Shown: in pieces, positions 1-10,885 of the stretch | How the letters are laid out: every line of letters begins with the position of its first letter | How positions within the stretch are numbered: the stretch's first letter is position 1 | DNA from: Zygaena filipendulae | Lineage: Eukaryota > Arthropoda > Insecta > Lepidoptera > Zygaenidae | Assembly: GCA_907165275.2 (NCBI GenBank) | Contig: OU015661.1 | Span: 6,021,501 to 6,085,500 of the forward strand | DNA: 64,000 nt | Direction: 5' to 3' | Notes under the pieces: generated by a model | Seen by the model: the letters and a program-made list of their open reading frames with translations, nothing else | Databases searched by the model: none | Told to the model about the DNA's origin: nothing | Made by a program: the position numbers and the translations under genes

Positions 1-233
1 GTGCAAGGATGTGTGACATGCGTGGGGAATTGTTTTAATATAAATATTTATTTATTTATTTACAATATTTGTAGAGATTTCACTTATTAACCACGACATC
101 TATAGAAATAAGCATGTACTAGAAACAACCAACTGTAAGCGGAAACTGTACTTTGTTATGTCTGCTAATAGGTATATGTAGTTACCATCAGTTTGGACAG
201 ATGGCAGCATATACTACATTATGTGATCAACAA
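1..233. other. AT-rich sequence, nothing recognised
   Basis: AT-rich DNA with a short TTTA run near 48-60. No coding signal, TIR or SINE box is visible. Confidence 0.5.
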
Positions 234-515
234 AAAAAAAACTGGCCAAGTGCGAGTCGGACTCGCGCACCGAGAGTTCCGTATAAACTTGTAGGCATTT
301 AAACAGGAGCCGTACTTTTGAATCGTTCGAATTACTTTTCGCACACGGAATCGCAAGATTCGCATATGAAAGCTTAAAAAACGTATGAGCGTTCGTATTA
401 TATGTGAATTTTCGATTCCGTGTGCGAAAGTAATTCGAACGATTCCAAAAAAAAACATACCTACCTACATACAGCCGAACACAGAACCTCCTCCTTTTTG
501 GAAGTCGGTTAAAAG
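234..515 (-). repeat. Dispersed repeat of the ACCGACTTCC family with internal inverted arms
   Basis: Read on the minus strand it starts with the block AACCGACTTCCAAAAAGGAG, which recurs near 9,281, 34,671, 40,410 and 63,440. Inside are two arms of about 33 bp (320-353 and 413-445) that are inverted copies apart from one indel, so the segment could fold back. The far end carries a CGAGTCGGACTCGCGC block. The two open frames here follow the repeat arms and are not taken as genes. The class of the parent element is not clear; it may be the end of a retroelement. Confidence 0.6.
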
Positions 516-928
516 TACGGTCTCTGTTCGTAGAAATTGTGTGATATAGATCTACCATATTTTAGCAAATAAACGAATTGAATTGAATTACGTACACATA
601 CAAATTTTCGGATGTTTCCCTTTAGATAATTGTGCTAATCATGACAATTCTTCTAGCCCAGTTTTATGATTCTATAAATAGGTCGACGGGAGAGGAGAAA
701 CCCTATAGGTTTCCTAGACATGAACGGCCGTTTATGGTGCATATCTTTTGATTACCTTGACTTACAAGTTGAACTCCCAAGAGATTGCAGACCTGATATG
801 ATATGATATTAAATACTAATTTCAACTTGATACCTACACGCTATCCTGAGAAAAAGTGTCTTGACAGACAGACAGACGAACGGGCAACTATAAATTAATA
901 CTTTACCTGTGTCCTATACGATACATTA
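516..928. other. Unassigned AT-rich DNA
   Basis: No open frame, TIR or repeat I can support. A short GACAGACAGAC run near 862-876 resembles part of the Helitron-like repeats but is too short to assign. Confidence 0.4.
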
Positions 929-930
929 AT

Positions 931-1248
931 AAATATACTAATATTATAAAGCTGAAGAGTTTGTTTGCTTGAACACGCTAAACTCAGAAACTACTGGTGC
1001 TATTTGAAAAATTATTTCAGTGTTAGATAGCCCATTTACTGAATAAGACTATAGGCTATCTATATATCATCACGCTAACACCAATAGAAGCGGAGCGTCA
1101 ATAAAAAATGTTGCTTAAACGGTAAAAAATATTCCTTTTGAGAGCTTCCATTCCGTAAGCTGCGTAATAACGGTTAGCTGTGGAATATTATGTATTTTAG
1201 TTAGTTTTTCCCTCAAATTAACAAAGGTGATACCGTGGGCCACAGCTA
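931..1248 (+). mobile_element. Helitron-like non-autonomous element, subfamily A, copy 1
   Basis: It starts with ACTAATATTATAAAGCTGA and ends with GGCCACAGCTAGT. Its body (AACTCAGAAACTACTGG, TTCAGTGTTAGATAGCCC, AATAAAAAATGTTGC) recurs at 4,183 and 24,486, so these three are one subfamily. A CTAG 3' terminus preceded by a short hairpin and no TIR fits non-autonomous Helitrons of the Lep1 kind known in Lepidoptera. The class call rests on structure and family knowledge. Confidence 0.6.
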
Positions 1249-1569
1249 GTTCCTTAATATGTACCTACCTAGTTGTAGATAGGTATATTGCAAGTAGTTT
1301 CCAGTCGACAAACTAATCAATACAAATACCGGCAAGTTAATAACTAAATACTAAATAGTAAAATATACCATAAAGTACCTATCTACCAGGTACTGCATAT
1401 CCAGTTATGGTCTAAGAAGTAAACCACATAACACTTTGCTCAAAATGTTCTAAATTCCATAATGTTGCAACAGTAGCCAGCAAAAGCTAGTTAATCGAAA
1501 TAGAAAGTAAGTTTATTTCATTACGAAGCTTATTTCATGTTTACATGTCGTTATATCATTAAGGTCTTC

Positions 1570-1790
1570 GTATGAAGATTGCCGCCGGGCACTATTACCG
1601 TTGATAAGTCACCCCGGTGCCACAAAGGGGCCGACACATGACATATGGGAGAAAACGTGAAACACTGACACCAATCTGAGATGCGAACCCCAGATTTGAC
1701 CCGAAGCATTCTTATAAGGTATCCACCCGTTACTTATTCGCCATCTATTAGGGCTGCCAATGATTGCACATTATAGTCTTGCTCTTGATA
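1570..1790 (-). repeat. Possible SINE relic
   Basis: On the minus strand the block GGGGTTCGCATCTC resembles a tRNA B box (GGTTCRANNCC), followed by a GTGTCAGTGTTTCACG stretch. No complete A box or tail is visible. The call is tentative. Confidence 0.3.
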
Positions 1791-1909
1791 CACTAGGTTG
1801 TAATAGACGGTAATAAAACAAAAAACTGAGTTATTAGGTATATATTGGGTTGAGAATACATAGGCAGTTTTGAAAAAAGTAAAAATTTGGTGAAGAATAT
1901 AATTATTAT

Positions 1910-2045
1910 AACTAGCTGTGCCAGGAACCTTTGCGGACGCAGGCAGAACAACCCGCCAGGCGCCAAAGTTTTATCACAATCGGACCAATGGTTTCGAAAC
2001 GCATAGAGGACAGACATACAACATTCATTTTTATTTATAAAGATT
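1910..2045 (-). mobile_element. Helitron-like remnant, minus orientation
   Basis: It begins with AACTAGCTGTGCC, the complement of a ...GGCACAGCTAGTT terminus, and ends near ATTTTTATTTATAAAGATTA. The middle carries CACAATCGGACCAATGG, the complement of a block seen in other copies. Diverged and short. Confidence 0.5.
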
Positions 2046-3600
2046 AAATCGTTGCACTGAAAGTATTCTAGGCGCCAGTCAACTCAAATCAATCCTCTTA
2101 ATTACTCCTCTGAAGACTAAAAGGTATTGATGATTTTACTCGGTATATATTTTGTTATTACCTACTGGAAGTCATCAGAAGTCCTATTGAAATAAAGTAC
2201 TCGGTAAGTATTAAATCGCTAAAACGAAGAAAAACTACCATCAACAAATAAATTGTGGCCAATGCAAAGGTATCAAGTCATAAAATCATTATCATAATGT
2301 CACGCTATAAAATCGACTACTTACTTTAAAGAAACTAAAATTAAGCTTTTTTCAATATAAATAACAAATGCACAACTAGCACAAGCTTTTTGTAGCGTGT
2401 TTTAGGTTTTTTAAACTTGATTTATTTTTTTTATTCTAAACGTCGTAGGTAGCTTACTCGAAGTGATTCAACTGAAAATTTAAAAATAAAAAAGGAAAGC
2501 TTTTTGGACAGTCATCTATGACGTCAATGTGACAAGTGGCATTTGCTAAATGAACACACACCTCTTGTGTTGAGTGGTACCTACTATTCTAAGCCGACAC
2601 CCACGCTCCTAAAGTTTCTCTGGTAGGTAAAAAAGACCATGATTCAATTTAGATATTTATCTTAATAACGTGGTTGTTTGAATCCTTGATAATTTGATTA
2701 GATTATCGTTCAACCCTAATGTTCTAAAGTGTAATCGCTATTAGTAATGCGAAATCTGGAGGTACCTATCATCAAGTAAAGTTTCGATCTCATCTCAAAA
2801 GCGAAACAAAATGTTTAGATAGATACATTTTACTTCGCCGACATCCTAACAACGCATTGTCATAATCATAGAGATATTATGTATATCGTTATTTACATTC
2901 AATATTCAGTTTGAAATTGAAACACGTCAAAATCGATAGATCGATGTGTGGGAAAGGCGCAAAGTTACGTTGGCGTCGAGCGAAGTAAGCTATTTCCACC
3001 ACACTTAAACGTCCACGACTTTTCGCGTGCTTCTGAGTTCTACTACTACTGGTCATAATAAAGGCACGTATACGGCACAGGTACAACGCACGATTTGAGA
3101 GTTTCATTAATTGTAATGGCAAGATGGGTTAAGGCGGTGATCCTCAACGTGACTCATCGTCATCTGGATTGTGTTGCATGCAGAGTATATTTTTTCACTT
3201 CTCCGAAAAGATCTAAAGCGAATTGATCTTAAAGCGTACCGGCTAAGTACTCTATTTCTTTTATTTTTCAGGCCATCATAAACTGTGATCCCTGGTTTTC
3301 AATATATTTTTCCCAAGTTTATTTGAACAATAAGGCTATATGTCATTTATGATAAAATATTTAACTATAGGGATACTGCGAGAAAATCTATCACATCATC
3401 ATCCGAACCACAACAGCGACTTTGACACTTCATTCATTTAAATCGGATAAGTAATCATTATCATACGTACCTACTAATATTATTATTTACCTATCACGTA
3501 AATATAAATATGTATTTATATAGACTGCTAAAAACTCAGATCACACTAAAAACATAATCTTTTTTGCCTTTGCCTTAGCCGGCCATGTTGCAGGATATTA
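2046..3600. other. Long stretch with no recognised feature
   Basis: AT-rich, with small open frames on the minus strand that lack coding character and no matching splice signals. I see no TIR, SINE box or simple repeat of note. Confidence 0.4.
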
Positions 3601-3620
3601 TGTATTTTTCAACGAAGTGT

Positions 3621-4139
3621 CTAGTCGTCCACTAAGCGGATTAGTCGTCCACGGTTAAACAAAATACATAAATTCACAAAAGAGGTTGTCAATATATTGT
3701 AAATATATTACCGTAAAATTGTAAATACCGTTATATCTCGCGAGATTATAAACTGTCAAAAGACTGTGAACCGCTTACTACTGTTACAATTTAACGCATT
3801 ATTTTTCGGTAGATTATAATTATGGTTATAGGTTGGGTTTACACTGCTGACGTAGTCGCGCGAGCCAAGTGAGCGAAGCGAGCGTGCCGCGGCAGCGGCC
3901 GGCGATGCCCCAAAATGTTTACGATCTTTTGACAATTTACAATTTCGCGAGATAGATTATAATCTAACGGTATTTACAATTTTACAAGGACAATTTATTT
4001 TTAGACAAAAATTGTATATCATGTAAAAAGGTTTTTCAATCGTCGTGCAAATCTCGTAACAAAAAAAGAACGTTAGGAAAGATCAACACATTTTGCGTTT
4101 AGCGGACGATTATTATTCGTCCGTTTAGTGGACGACTAG
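3621..4139. mobile_element. TIR element carrying a nested fold-back MITE
   Basis: The outer arms are 20-bp inverted repeats: CTAGTCGTCCACTAAGCGGA at 3,621-3,640 and its complement, with one mismatch, at 4,120-4,139. Each is followed inward by another GTCGTCC-type repeat. Inside sits a separate inverted-repeat element at 3,713-3,985. No coding frame is present, so this is a non-autonomous DNA element. No superfamily can be named because there is no transposase and the target duplication is not clear. Confidence 0.65.
3713..3985. mobile_element. Inner fold-back MITE with GC-rich core
   Basis: Arms begin GTAAAATTGTAAATACCGTT at 3,713 and end with the complement at 3,985. Further in, a TCGCGAGAT block and a TGTCAAAAGA block are also mirrored. 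The loop holds a GC-rich module (about 3,850-3,910, with CGCGAGCC, GCGAGCGTGCCGCGG and GCGGCCGGCGATG) that recurs at 10,815 and 44,880. Confidence 0.6.
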
Positions 4140-4182
4140 CCACAGCCATCTTTCAAACGTGGGTGTAATATAGTCTATACTT

Positions 4183-4493
4183 ATGATATTATAAAGCTGA
4201 TGAGTTTGTTTGCTTGAACGCGCTAATCTCAGAAACTATTGGTCCGATTTGAAAAATCTTTTCAGTGTTCGATAGGATCGAGGAAGGCTATAGGCTTTAT
4301 ATTATGATCACGCTAAGACCAATAGGAGCGGAGCAGCAATAAAAAATGTTGCTAAAACGGTAAAAAATATTCCTTTTGAAATCTTCCATTGCGTAAGTGG
4401 AAGTATCTAAGTACCTATATACCTATAGCTTATCCTGGAATTCCCGTGGGAACTCCGAAATTATGGCAGGTTAAACCGCGGGCGATAGCTATC
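4183..4493 (+). mobile_element. Helitron-like element, subfamily A, copy 2
   Basis: Shares the body of the copies at 931 and 24,486 (GCTGATGAGTTTGTTTGC, AATAAAAAATGTTGCTAAAA). Its 3' end differs: it finishes with a CTGGAATTCCCGTGGGAACT block and CCGCGGGCGATAGCTA, as in the other Helitron subfamily. This looks like a recombinant or an alternative terminus. Confidence 0.55.
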
Positions 4494-4647
4494 TGTGCCA
4501 TAAAATATGATATTAATGTAAGATACTGATACTTGAGCAATGGTCTATGCCCACACTGACACCTGCAATGCTTACGGCAGTGACAGATAGGGCCACACGC
4601 TATCAAATTTAGCACAAGTTGATGAGTACCTACAATATTGCCCCATT

Positions 4648-4800
4648 ATCCCAAAATGCCCTCCCTAGATCTAATCGCATTATAAGAGACTAAAACATCA
4701 AATTTATCCCCGTGTCCCAGAAGTGGATAACTACACTACAGCCTCACTATCTCAAAAGGTCCTCCCTAGATCTGATCGCGTTGTAAGAGACTAAAACATT
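4648..4800. repeat. Imperfect tandem duplication
   Basis: The block CCTCCCTAGATCT(A/G)ATCGC followed by AAGAGACTAAAACAT occurs at about 4,660 and again at about 4,760, a period near 99 bp. Confidence 0.6.
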
Positions 4801-5454
4801 CCGTAACTCTAGCTCAAAAGCCATAAAAGGCGATGAGCTGTGCTGTGCGCCCTCTGATCTATGTATCTGCGTATGGCCAGTCACTCTGAACGTGACGTGA
4901 GAGACTGTGCAATTTGTTAGTGTCAGCCCGCCGCGCCGCCGCTGCGATGTTCTGGGCCACTGAACGTACGGCCCGACAGCATGCCAGTGCCCAGTATCGC
5001 ATCTCATCGGATACCGTGTCGAACGTTTCGTTACTTTTTCATTCACATCGCTGATGATTTGATTGCGATATGCCGACTTATGCTTGACCTAATGCGACAC
5101 TAACCTATATCCCACGTTCTGAGTCCGACTTTTGCGGTCTTCGAAAAGGAAAATAATAAATAAAATAAAAAAGTGGTCTATTAAATTAATTAAAGTAGAC
5201 TAATATAACCACTTATATAATAATTATACAAATTCCATCTAGTGTGTCCAATTAACCACAAAGAAACTATTAATCGATATACCTATGGTATTTCAATCTA
5301 TAAGTAACGCAAAGTGGTCTAGATATTATGTACGAGCATTGCACCTATTCAATCTCAATCAATGTACTCCTATGTATTTAATTCCTTTGACATGAATAGA
5401 TACAACGAATGATCGAATCTACTATTTACTTAGTATTAGTATTAATACATCTAC
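4801..5454. other. Unassigned; CpG-richer patch followed by AT-rich DNA
   Basis: About 4,840-5,040 is richer in CpG than its surroundings and is open for 99 codons on the minus strand. That frame has no recognisable domain or flanking splice signals. The rest is AT-rich with no feature seen. Confidence 0.3.
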
Positions 5455-5456
5455 GA

Positions 5457-5700
5457 CTAGTTGGTCCCCCGCGGTTTTAGACATGTTAATTTCGAAATTC
5501 CATCAAGAACTCTTTATGGAAGTAACCTATCTCCTATTCCACGAACTAAATTCCCCCTCGTAACTACAATATACCTATATACAACAAATAGTTGTTCTCC
5601 GGGAATTCACGCGCATGAATTTCTGTATTGCCGCGGGAACTTTTGTTCCGAGATACATAAAAGTATCCTACGTCACTCAGGGATTCCGTAGCTACTTACA
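5457..5700 (-). mobile_element. Degenerate Helitron-like remnants
   Basis: Starts CTAGTTGGTCCCCCGCGGTT, the complement of the usual terminus, with diverged blocks after it (TTCCGTAGCTAC at the end, GGGAATTCACGCG in the middle). Probably two decayed pieces side by side. Confidence 0.4.
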
Positions 5701-5769
5701 TATAAATAAAAGAATTTTTTGAATTGATTACTGAACATCATAAATCCAAATTAATACTTGTAAACTTTA

Positions 5770-6030
5770 AATTGGACCCAGTTTTACCAAAATGTAATCC
5801 ACATATTAATTATTTATCAAAAAACGGATTATGGACACCAAATCGATCAGAATTCATTCATTTATTCAGCAAAAAACAGCCTACCTAACCTTTATTCAAA
5901 TTTGACTTAAAAAAGCAAGTGAGCTTTACCAAAAATTTATTCAGATAGTTGGACCAGACTTATTATAGCTTAAACTTTAAAGCATGTCCTCGAAATCAAT
6001 TGGCACATTTTGGCATAACTGGGTCCAATT
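5770..6030. mobile_element. MITE with about 29-bp TIRs
   Basis: The left end AATTGGACCCAGTT is followed by a CCAAAATGT block; both are mirrored at the right end (ACATTTTGGCATAACTGGGT, then CCAATT). It is about 260 bp with no coding frame. The superfamily is not assigned. Confidence 0.6.
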
Positions 6031-6842
6031 ATAAATCATAAAATTTAAGGTGGTTGATAATGATTGTCGCATTTATAGGTAGGTATTCGACGGTGAGCGT
6101 GCGGCTCCCTGAAGACAAAGTATGCATACTATATAGCGACCTTCACGTCAGCTGTTAGCGCCCACCGCTACTGACTCACTGCCGCCCACCGTCCCCTGTT
6201 TTCGGGTCTGTCGTTATAATTACAACTTATGAATTAATTATCTATAGTCACCTCTTCCGTGACCTTCAATTTCCAGTTTTAAATTATTTTAAGTAATAAG
6301 CCTAGAGGTTGCAATGACATTTAGCTGTTGTGTGGGGCCGTCCTAAACAGAGGGTATAAGTTTGAACAAAGTGTTCACTAGTAAATAGTTTATGTACAAA
6401 ATAATAGTTAATAGTAATCCAGTCAGTTTAACGACATCCGGCTGTTAAGTCAACGGACGCGACTGAAACTCCAAAATTAGCCAATGCGAATGCTAACCAC
6501 GCGGCAGACGCTCCCGCGCACGCCGCACGCCGCACGCCGCCGCGCGCCGCGCGCCGCTCGCGCTCTACAGTTTCGGTGAAATCATTTTTGTATTCTTACC
6601 TCTAACATAGATAATAATACAATGTAGGTACTAGTACCTCTATAAAGCTTTTGTCTTTTCGACTACTTTGTATGTAGTTACAAATAGAAACGAAATTGTA
6701 TTTCTCTATTCACAGAATGTCATAGACTATTGGAAATTTATTTATTTATTTATTCAACAAAATTCGAGAAACGAAATATATATTAAGTAACATGCTGGTA
6801 TAGGACTTTTTTTAAACATTGATAAAGTTTTGATTGAACTTT
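6031..6842. other. CpG-rich block, possible regulatory DNA
   Basis: Contains patches much richer in CpG than their surroundings: about 6,080-6,210 and especially 6,500-6,570, a run built from CGCACGCCGC and CGCGCCG units. No exon with matching splice signals is visible. It may be regulatory or simply a GC-rich low-complexity tract. Confidence 0.3.
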
Positions 6843-6847
6843 GTAAT

Positions 6848-7074
6848 CCTACTAATATTATAAACGCGAAAGTTTGTAAGTATGTATGGATGGATTGATG
6901 GATGGATGGATGGATGTTTGTTACTCTTTCACGCAAAAACTACTGGATGGATTTAAATGAAACTTTACAATAATATAGCGTATACATCAGATTAACACAT
7001 AGGGTACTTTTTATCCTGAAATTCCCGCGGAAACTCTGGAATTAACGCGGGTGAAACCGCGGGGCACAACTAGT
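6848..7074 (+). mobile_element. Helitron-like element with GGAT repeat
   Basis: Starts CCTACTAATATTATAAACGC, contains a (GGAT)n tract at about 6,886-6,915, and ends ACCGCGGGGCACAACTAGTT. The 3' hairpin GCGGGTGAAACCGC followed by CTAG is the clearest mark of this family. Confidence 0.7.
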
Positions 7075-7985
7075 TTACTATAACAGTAATAACACTTCAT
7101 AATACAGTAAGTAATAAGTTAGTAATATTTTACTTGTCAGACTACAAAATGCGTTGATTACCTACAGTCTTGATGAGGAAGTCGTGTATGATCTTTTGTG
7201 CATGTGAATATCTTCTTCATTACCTATACGGTATACCACAGTCTTAGGAAGCGTGGCATATGGGAGTATGTACGAGTATGTATATGGGGCTTAGTCTGTG
7301 AGATTAAACAATCCATTAATTTCATAGAACTATTTTTCTGGGTCCGATAGGTTAGCGGGGATAAAATGGCTCATCACGTGACATGTACAGTGTACAGACC
7401 TATCAATAGTAATTTATACAAAAAATATTTAAAAAATACACTGTCTCCAAAAGTTAAAAGATACTTAACAAATTTTGAAAAAATATTGAAATCATACTTA
7501 ATAAATAAATAAATAAATAAATACTTTTGCATTCTGAGAAATATTTAGTATTTACTAGCCCACATAGACTTAACAAACACATCTAACACATACGACATGA
7601 GTTGATGACCTTTTTTTTAAAGTCGATCGAAAATTTAACATTACATATGTAGGTACCTCTTACGGTTTCTATTTTCAAATGAATATGCGATATTTTAAGA
7701 CATCATAGAGCGGTCCCGCGCATGACTCACGGTGAATTCCATGTCAATGTAACGCCGTTGAACTTGCCATTACGACACACTCCGTCGCACAGCTTAATTG
7801 GAGATACGGCTTTTTTGACTAACATTAAAACACTCGAAACGCGTCGAAAGCAAGTTCCCTTCTAAATATCTATTTACGATGTATACAAAGGAGTAGAATC
7901 CGCGATCCTGTACATATTTTGCAAATACATAACAACACATAACAAAAATTTACAGCCCGGGTCGCCCCCTGTAGGAAGAGAATCC
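7075..7985. other. Unassigned AT-rich DNA
   Basis: Nothing recognised apart from a short (AAAT)n tract near 7,500-7,522. No coding signal. Confidence 0.4.
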
Positions 7986-8015
7986 AACTACAAAAAAAGA
8001 GTTTTTAAAATTATT

Positions 8016-8207
8016 TTCTGTCTGTCTGTCTGTTCGCGATAATCTCCGAATCTACTGATCTTATCTCTACCGATCTCATGTGGTTTTCACAGGCAGATTA
8101 AGCCTGGATCTACATAATACAGGCTTTGTTTCATTTAATTCTGATGTTATGCTGGGAAAAAAGTTGTCTTATAAAAATGCGGGTGAAACCGCGGGGCACA
8201 GCTAGTT
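8016..8207 (+). mobile_element. Helitron-like element
   Basis: Has the CTGTCTGTCTGTCTG tract near its 5' part and ends GGGTGAAACCGCGGGGCACAG then CTAGTT. The usual 5' ACTAATATTATAAA start is missing or diverged. Confidence 0.6.
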
Positions 8208-8229
8208 ATAAATAAAGATTACAATAGGG

Positions 8230-8556
8230 ATGTTGAAGACTTTAGAAAATCAATATTCTAATTAGTCCGTCAGTTAGAAAATAAAAAAATTATGGATTCG
8301 TATTTTTTGCTTTTTCAAATTAATGAAAATATACAGAGATATATATAGCTCATTAAAGTTTAGGGTGGGGGCTTGTGACGTCATTAACCGCTATAAGCCC
8401 CCATACAAACTGCACCAGATAATGCCGTCACGAGAAATTTCAACTCAATGTATCGCCGTTATTATTTGATTACGTTAAAAAAGAAAAAATGTGTGTCCAA
8501 TATTTTTTATTAATCAACAAACCGGACTAAAAAAAATTTAGTCATCTAGTCCATTA
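8230..8556 (+). mobile_element. MITE family M, copy A
   Basis: One of five copies in the window (also 10,388, 34,216, 56,611 and 57,390). Shared marks are ATGTTGA at the outer end, TTAGTCCGTCAGTTAG, CGTATTTTTTGCTTTTTC, CATTAAAGTTTAGG, GTGACGTCA and TATCGCCGTTATT. The outer and inner A/T blocks are mirrored at the other end (GAAAAAAT, then GGACTAAA). It is about 325 bp with no coding capacity. Confidence 0.75.
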
Positions 8557-9080
8557 TTAGTCAAATAAATGTTTTATTCCTGTAGATGTTTCATGTAATA
8601 TTATGTCATATCAGATCAAATTGCGTACGCAATAGAACGTGAAGACTCTATCACTTGTCAAGGGACCGAGAGGAATCGCACTAAGTATTTTCTATTATTT
8701 AATGGCAATCTGTTACGAAACGTCGGCAATGTTATTCAACAATTATTGACAAGCCGATTAGGCCCCGATAACAGTGCCAATCGATGGCTGACATCAGTCT
8801 CGTTGAGTCTGGAAGTCACCGCTGGCTGTCTCTCTCTACTCACCTTAAACTCCGAAGTGACATCTCATTAAAAATCTTGTTGGACTAGAGCGGACATCTC
8901 GAAACGATATAGGATTGTATATTCGATAAAAAACGTAATGAATAGGTAGTGAAAGTGTCAGTAGAATCGCTTGAAACCAATTTGTTTATAATTTATATAC
9001 AAAAAAAACATTGTCCGGATTCCAATTAGTAGGTAGCTTAAGGCAATTTTATAGTTTTATGAAATGAATGTTTTTTTTAT
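8557..9080. other. Non-repetitive stretch, nothing coding seen
   Basis: About 8,610-8,880 is more base-balanced than its surroundings and shows no sign of the dispersed families, but it has no open frame or splice structure. It could be conserved non-coding DNA; a cross-species comparison would decide. Confidence 0.3.
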
Positions 9081-9084
9081 CTGA

Positions 9085-9213
9085 AAGTTAGAACGCGCAT
9101 CACGAAAAAACTATTGGACGGATTGGGCGTAGCTTAGGCGATGACTTGATATTTAGGATATTTTTTATCAGGATACAATAAAGACTGAAACCGCGAGCGT
9201 TAGCTAGTTTAAA
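9085..9213 (+). mobile_element. Short Helitron-like remnant
   Basis: Contains AACGCGCATCACGAAAAAAC, ATTTTTTATCAGGA and a 3' end GAAACCGCGAGCGTTAGCTA, a diverged form of the usual terminus. Confidence 0.5.
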
Positions 9214-9280
9214 ATATTTGCGCATCAGGTACTTCACTTCATTAATTTCATAAAGCTACGGTGTCATTTGTGGGATTTTT

Positions 9281-9345
9281 AACCGACTTCCAATAAAAGG
9301 AGGAGGTTCTCAATTCGTCTGTAAGTTTTTTTTTTATACAAAGAA
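9281..9345 (+). repeat. Fragment of the ACCGACTTCC repeat
   Basis: TTAACCGACTTCCAATAAAA followed by GGAGGAGGTTCTCAATTCG and a T run. It is the end of the same family as at 234-515 and 40,413. Confidence 0.6.
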
Positions 9346-10387
9346 GTCATTTAGACTTAAAACCATGTGGGAAGTAGGTATTTACGTTTATTTCTATGTG
9401 AAATTATGTATACATAGGTACCTTCTAATTTCAATCAGCATGATGAATATTTCAACGTTATTATGAAGTATATGATGAGTGTTATTACCGAGCGACTGAT
9501 TAATTATTAGGCTTAGAGCGTTTGCCGCCTTTATTGCCTCTCCTTTTCATGGGATCATGATATTGAATTAATGAAATGGTTTGTTAATTTCCACCTATCT
9601 GCTAGTCATAGTGTATCCACTATCCGTGTTAGAAAAAAAGGGTCAATTTTGCATAACATAAAACAGCACCACTCCTTTCCGATAAGGATCTCCCCACACC
9701 AATCGATACAAGCATACTAGTATTATGATAGGTAATATTGAGCCGTTCGGTGTCGTTGCAATGGGATTTGGTGCCTATGGAAAGAGACCTTTATCGATGC
9801 AGGAGTGAGCGGTTCGATTATGTGTTTTTTAGGAATAGAACTCTGTGGGTACAGAATTAATTATTCTTCTGAGGTACAGAATTGACCACCAGTTGAGATC
9901 AATCATTTCCACTTTGACTACCTAAATAAAAAAATGATGTACTTTTCTGTGAATAAATTAAAAATAAACTTAACGCTTTCCTTATAAAGCATAACTTAGA
10001 TATTTTTATACTAGTCCTTCCCCGCGGTTTTACCCACTTCATTATTTTTCAGGATTCCTTTGTGAACTCTACTAATATCTTAACCTCAACCTTACGGATG
10101 AAATTCTGTAAATAATTATGTTAAATAAATAAAGTAAAAATAAAATAACAAACAAAACATACATCAAACTCCGCATCAAAATCCACTGCGTATAGTTAAG
10201 AACTAAACAGACAAATATCTACGACAGACGCAGATAGCGCCTTTTTAAAATACTGCTAAGAAAATATACTAAAGACAATTCACATGCTGATTTATCTGAC
10301 GTTGTACAGAGTTACCTGGTATACGATCGACAGACTGCTTTCTTCGTAACAAGAGCAACCACATCAATATGCTAATGGATAATCGGC
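9346..10387. other. Mostly unassigned; a Helitron-like scrap near 10,010
   Basis: About 10,010-10,080 (ACTAGTCCTTCCCCGCGGTT and a CAGGATTCC block) is a minus-strand Helitron-like scrap. The rest is AT-rich with nothing recognised. Confidence 0.4.
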
Positions 10388-10697
10388 ATGTTGACTATTT
10401 TTTTTTTGTCTGTCTTGTAGATTATTAAAAAATATTGGACACGTATTTTTTCTTTTTATCGTAAAAAAAATAACGGCGATATATTGAGTTGAAATTTCGC
10501 GTGACGTCACAATTCTGACAGTTTGTATGGCGTTTTTAGCGGTTACCTAGTGACGTCACCCTAAACTTTAATGCGCTTTATCTTTGTATATTTTAATTTA
10601 TTTGAAAAAGCAAAAAATACGTGTCTATTTTTTTTTTTTTTTTTCTTACTGACGGACTAATCCACTAAAAAGACGGATTTTCAAAAGTAGTCCACAT
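10388..10697 (-). mobile_element. MITE family M, copy B (reverse)
   Basis: Begins ATGTTGACTATTTTT and ends with the complement GTCCACAT. Internal blocks GGACACGTATTTTTTC, GTGACGTCAC and ACTTTAATGCGC match the other copies in reverse orientation. Non-coding. Confidence 0.75.
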
Positions 10698-10794
10698 CCC
10701 CATTATGTCGTAGCCACATCATGAACTGATACAAGTAGTGTCTGATTACAAGTACTTTTTGACTTTAGGCAGGGCGTAGAGCACCCCGACATTT

Positions 10795-10885
10795 TTGATT
10801 AGGTTAGGTTTGTACTGGTGACCAAGTCGCACGAGCAGAGTGAGCATAGGAGGCTAGCCGCGGTAGCGGGCGGTGATGCGCCAAA
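10795..10885 (+). repeat. GC-rich repeat module
   Basis: GTTAGGTTTGTACTGGTGAC followed by AAGTCGCACGAGC, AGCCGCGGTAGCGG and CGGTGATGCGCCA. It matches modules near 3,835-3,910 and 44,860-44,945. Confidence 0.65.

Noticed and set aside
4747..5046. 99-codon minus-strand frame
   Set aside because: Lies partly in a tandem duplication, with no domain and no splice context.
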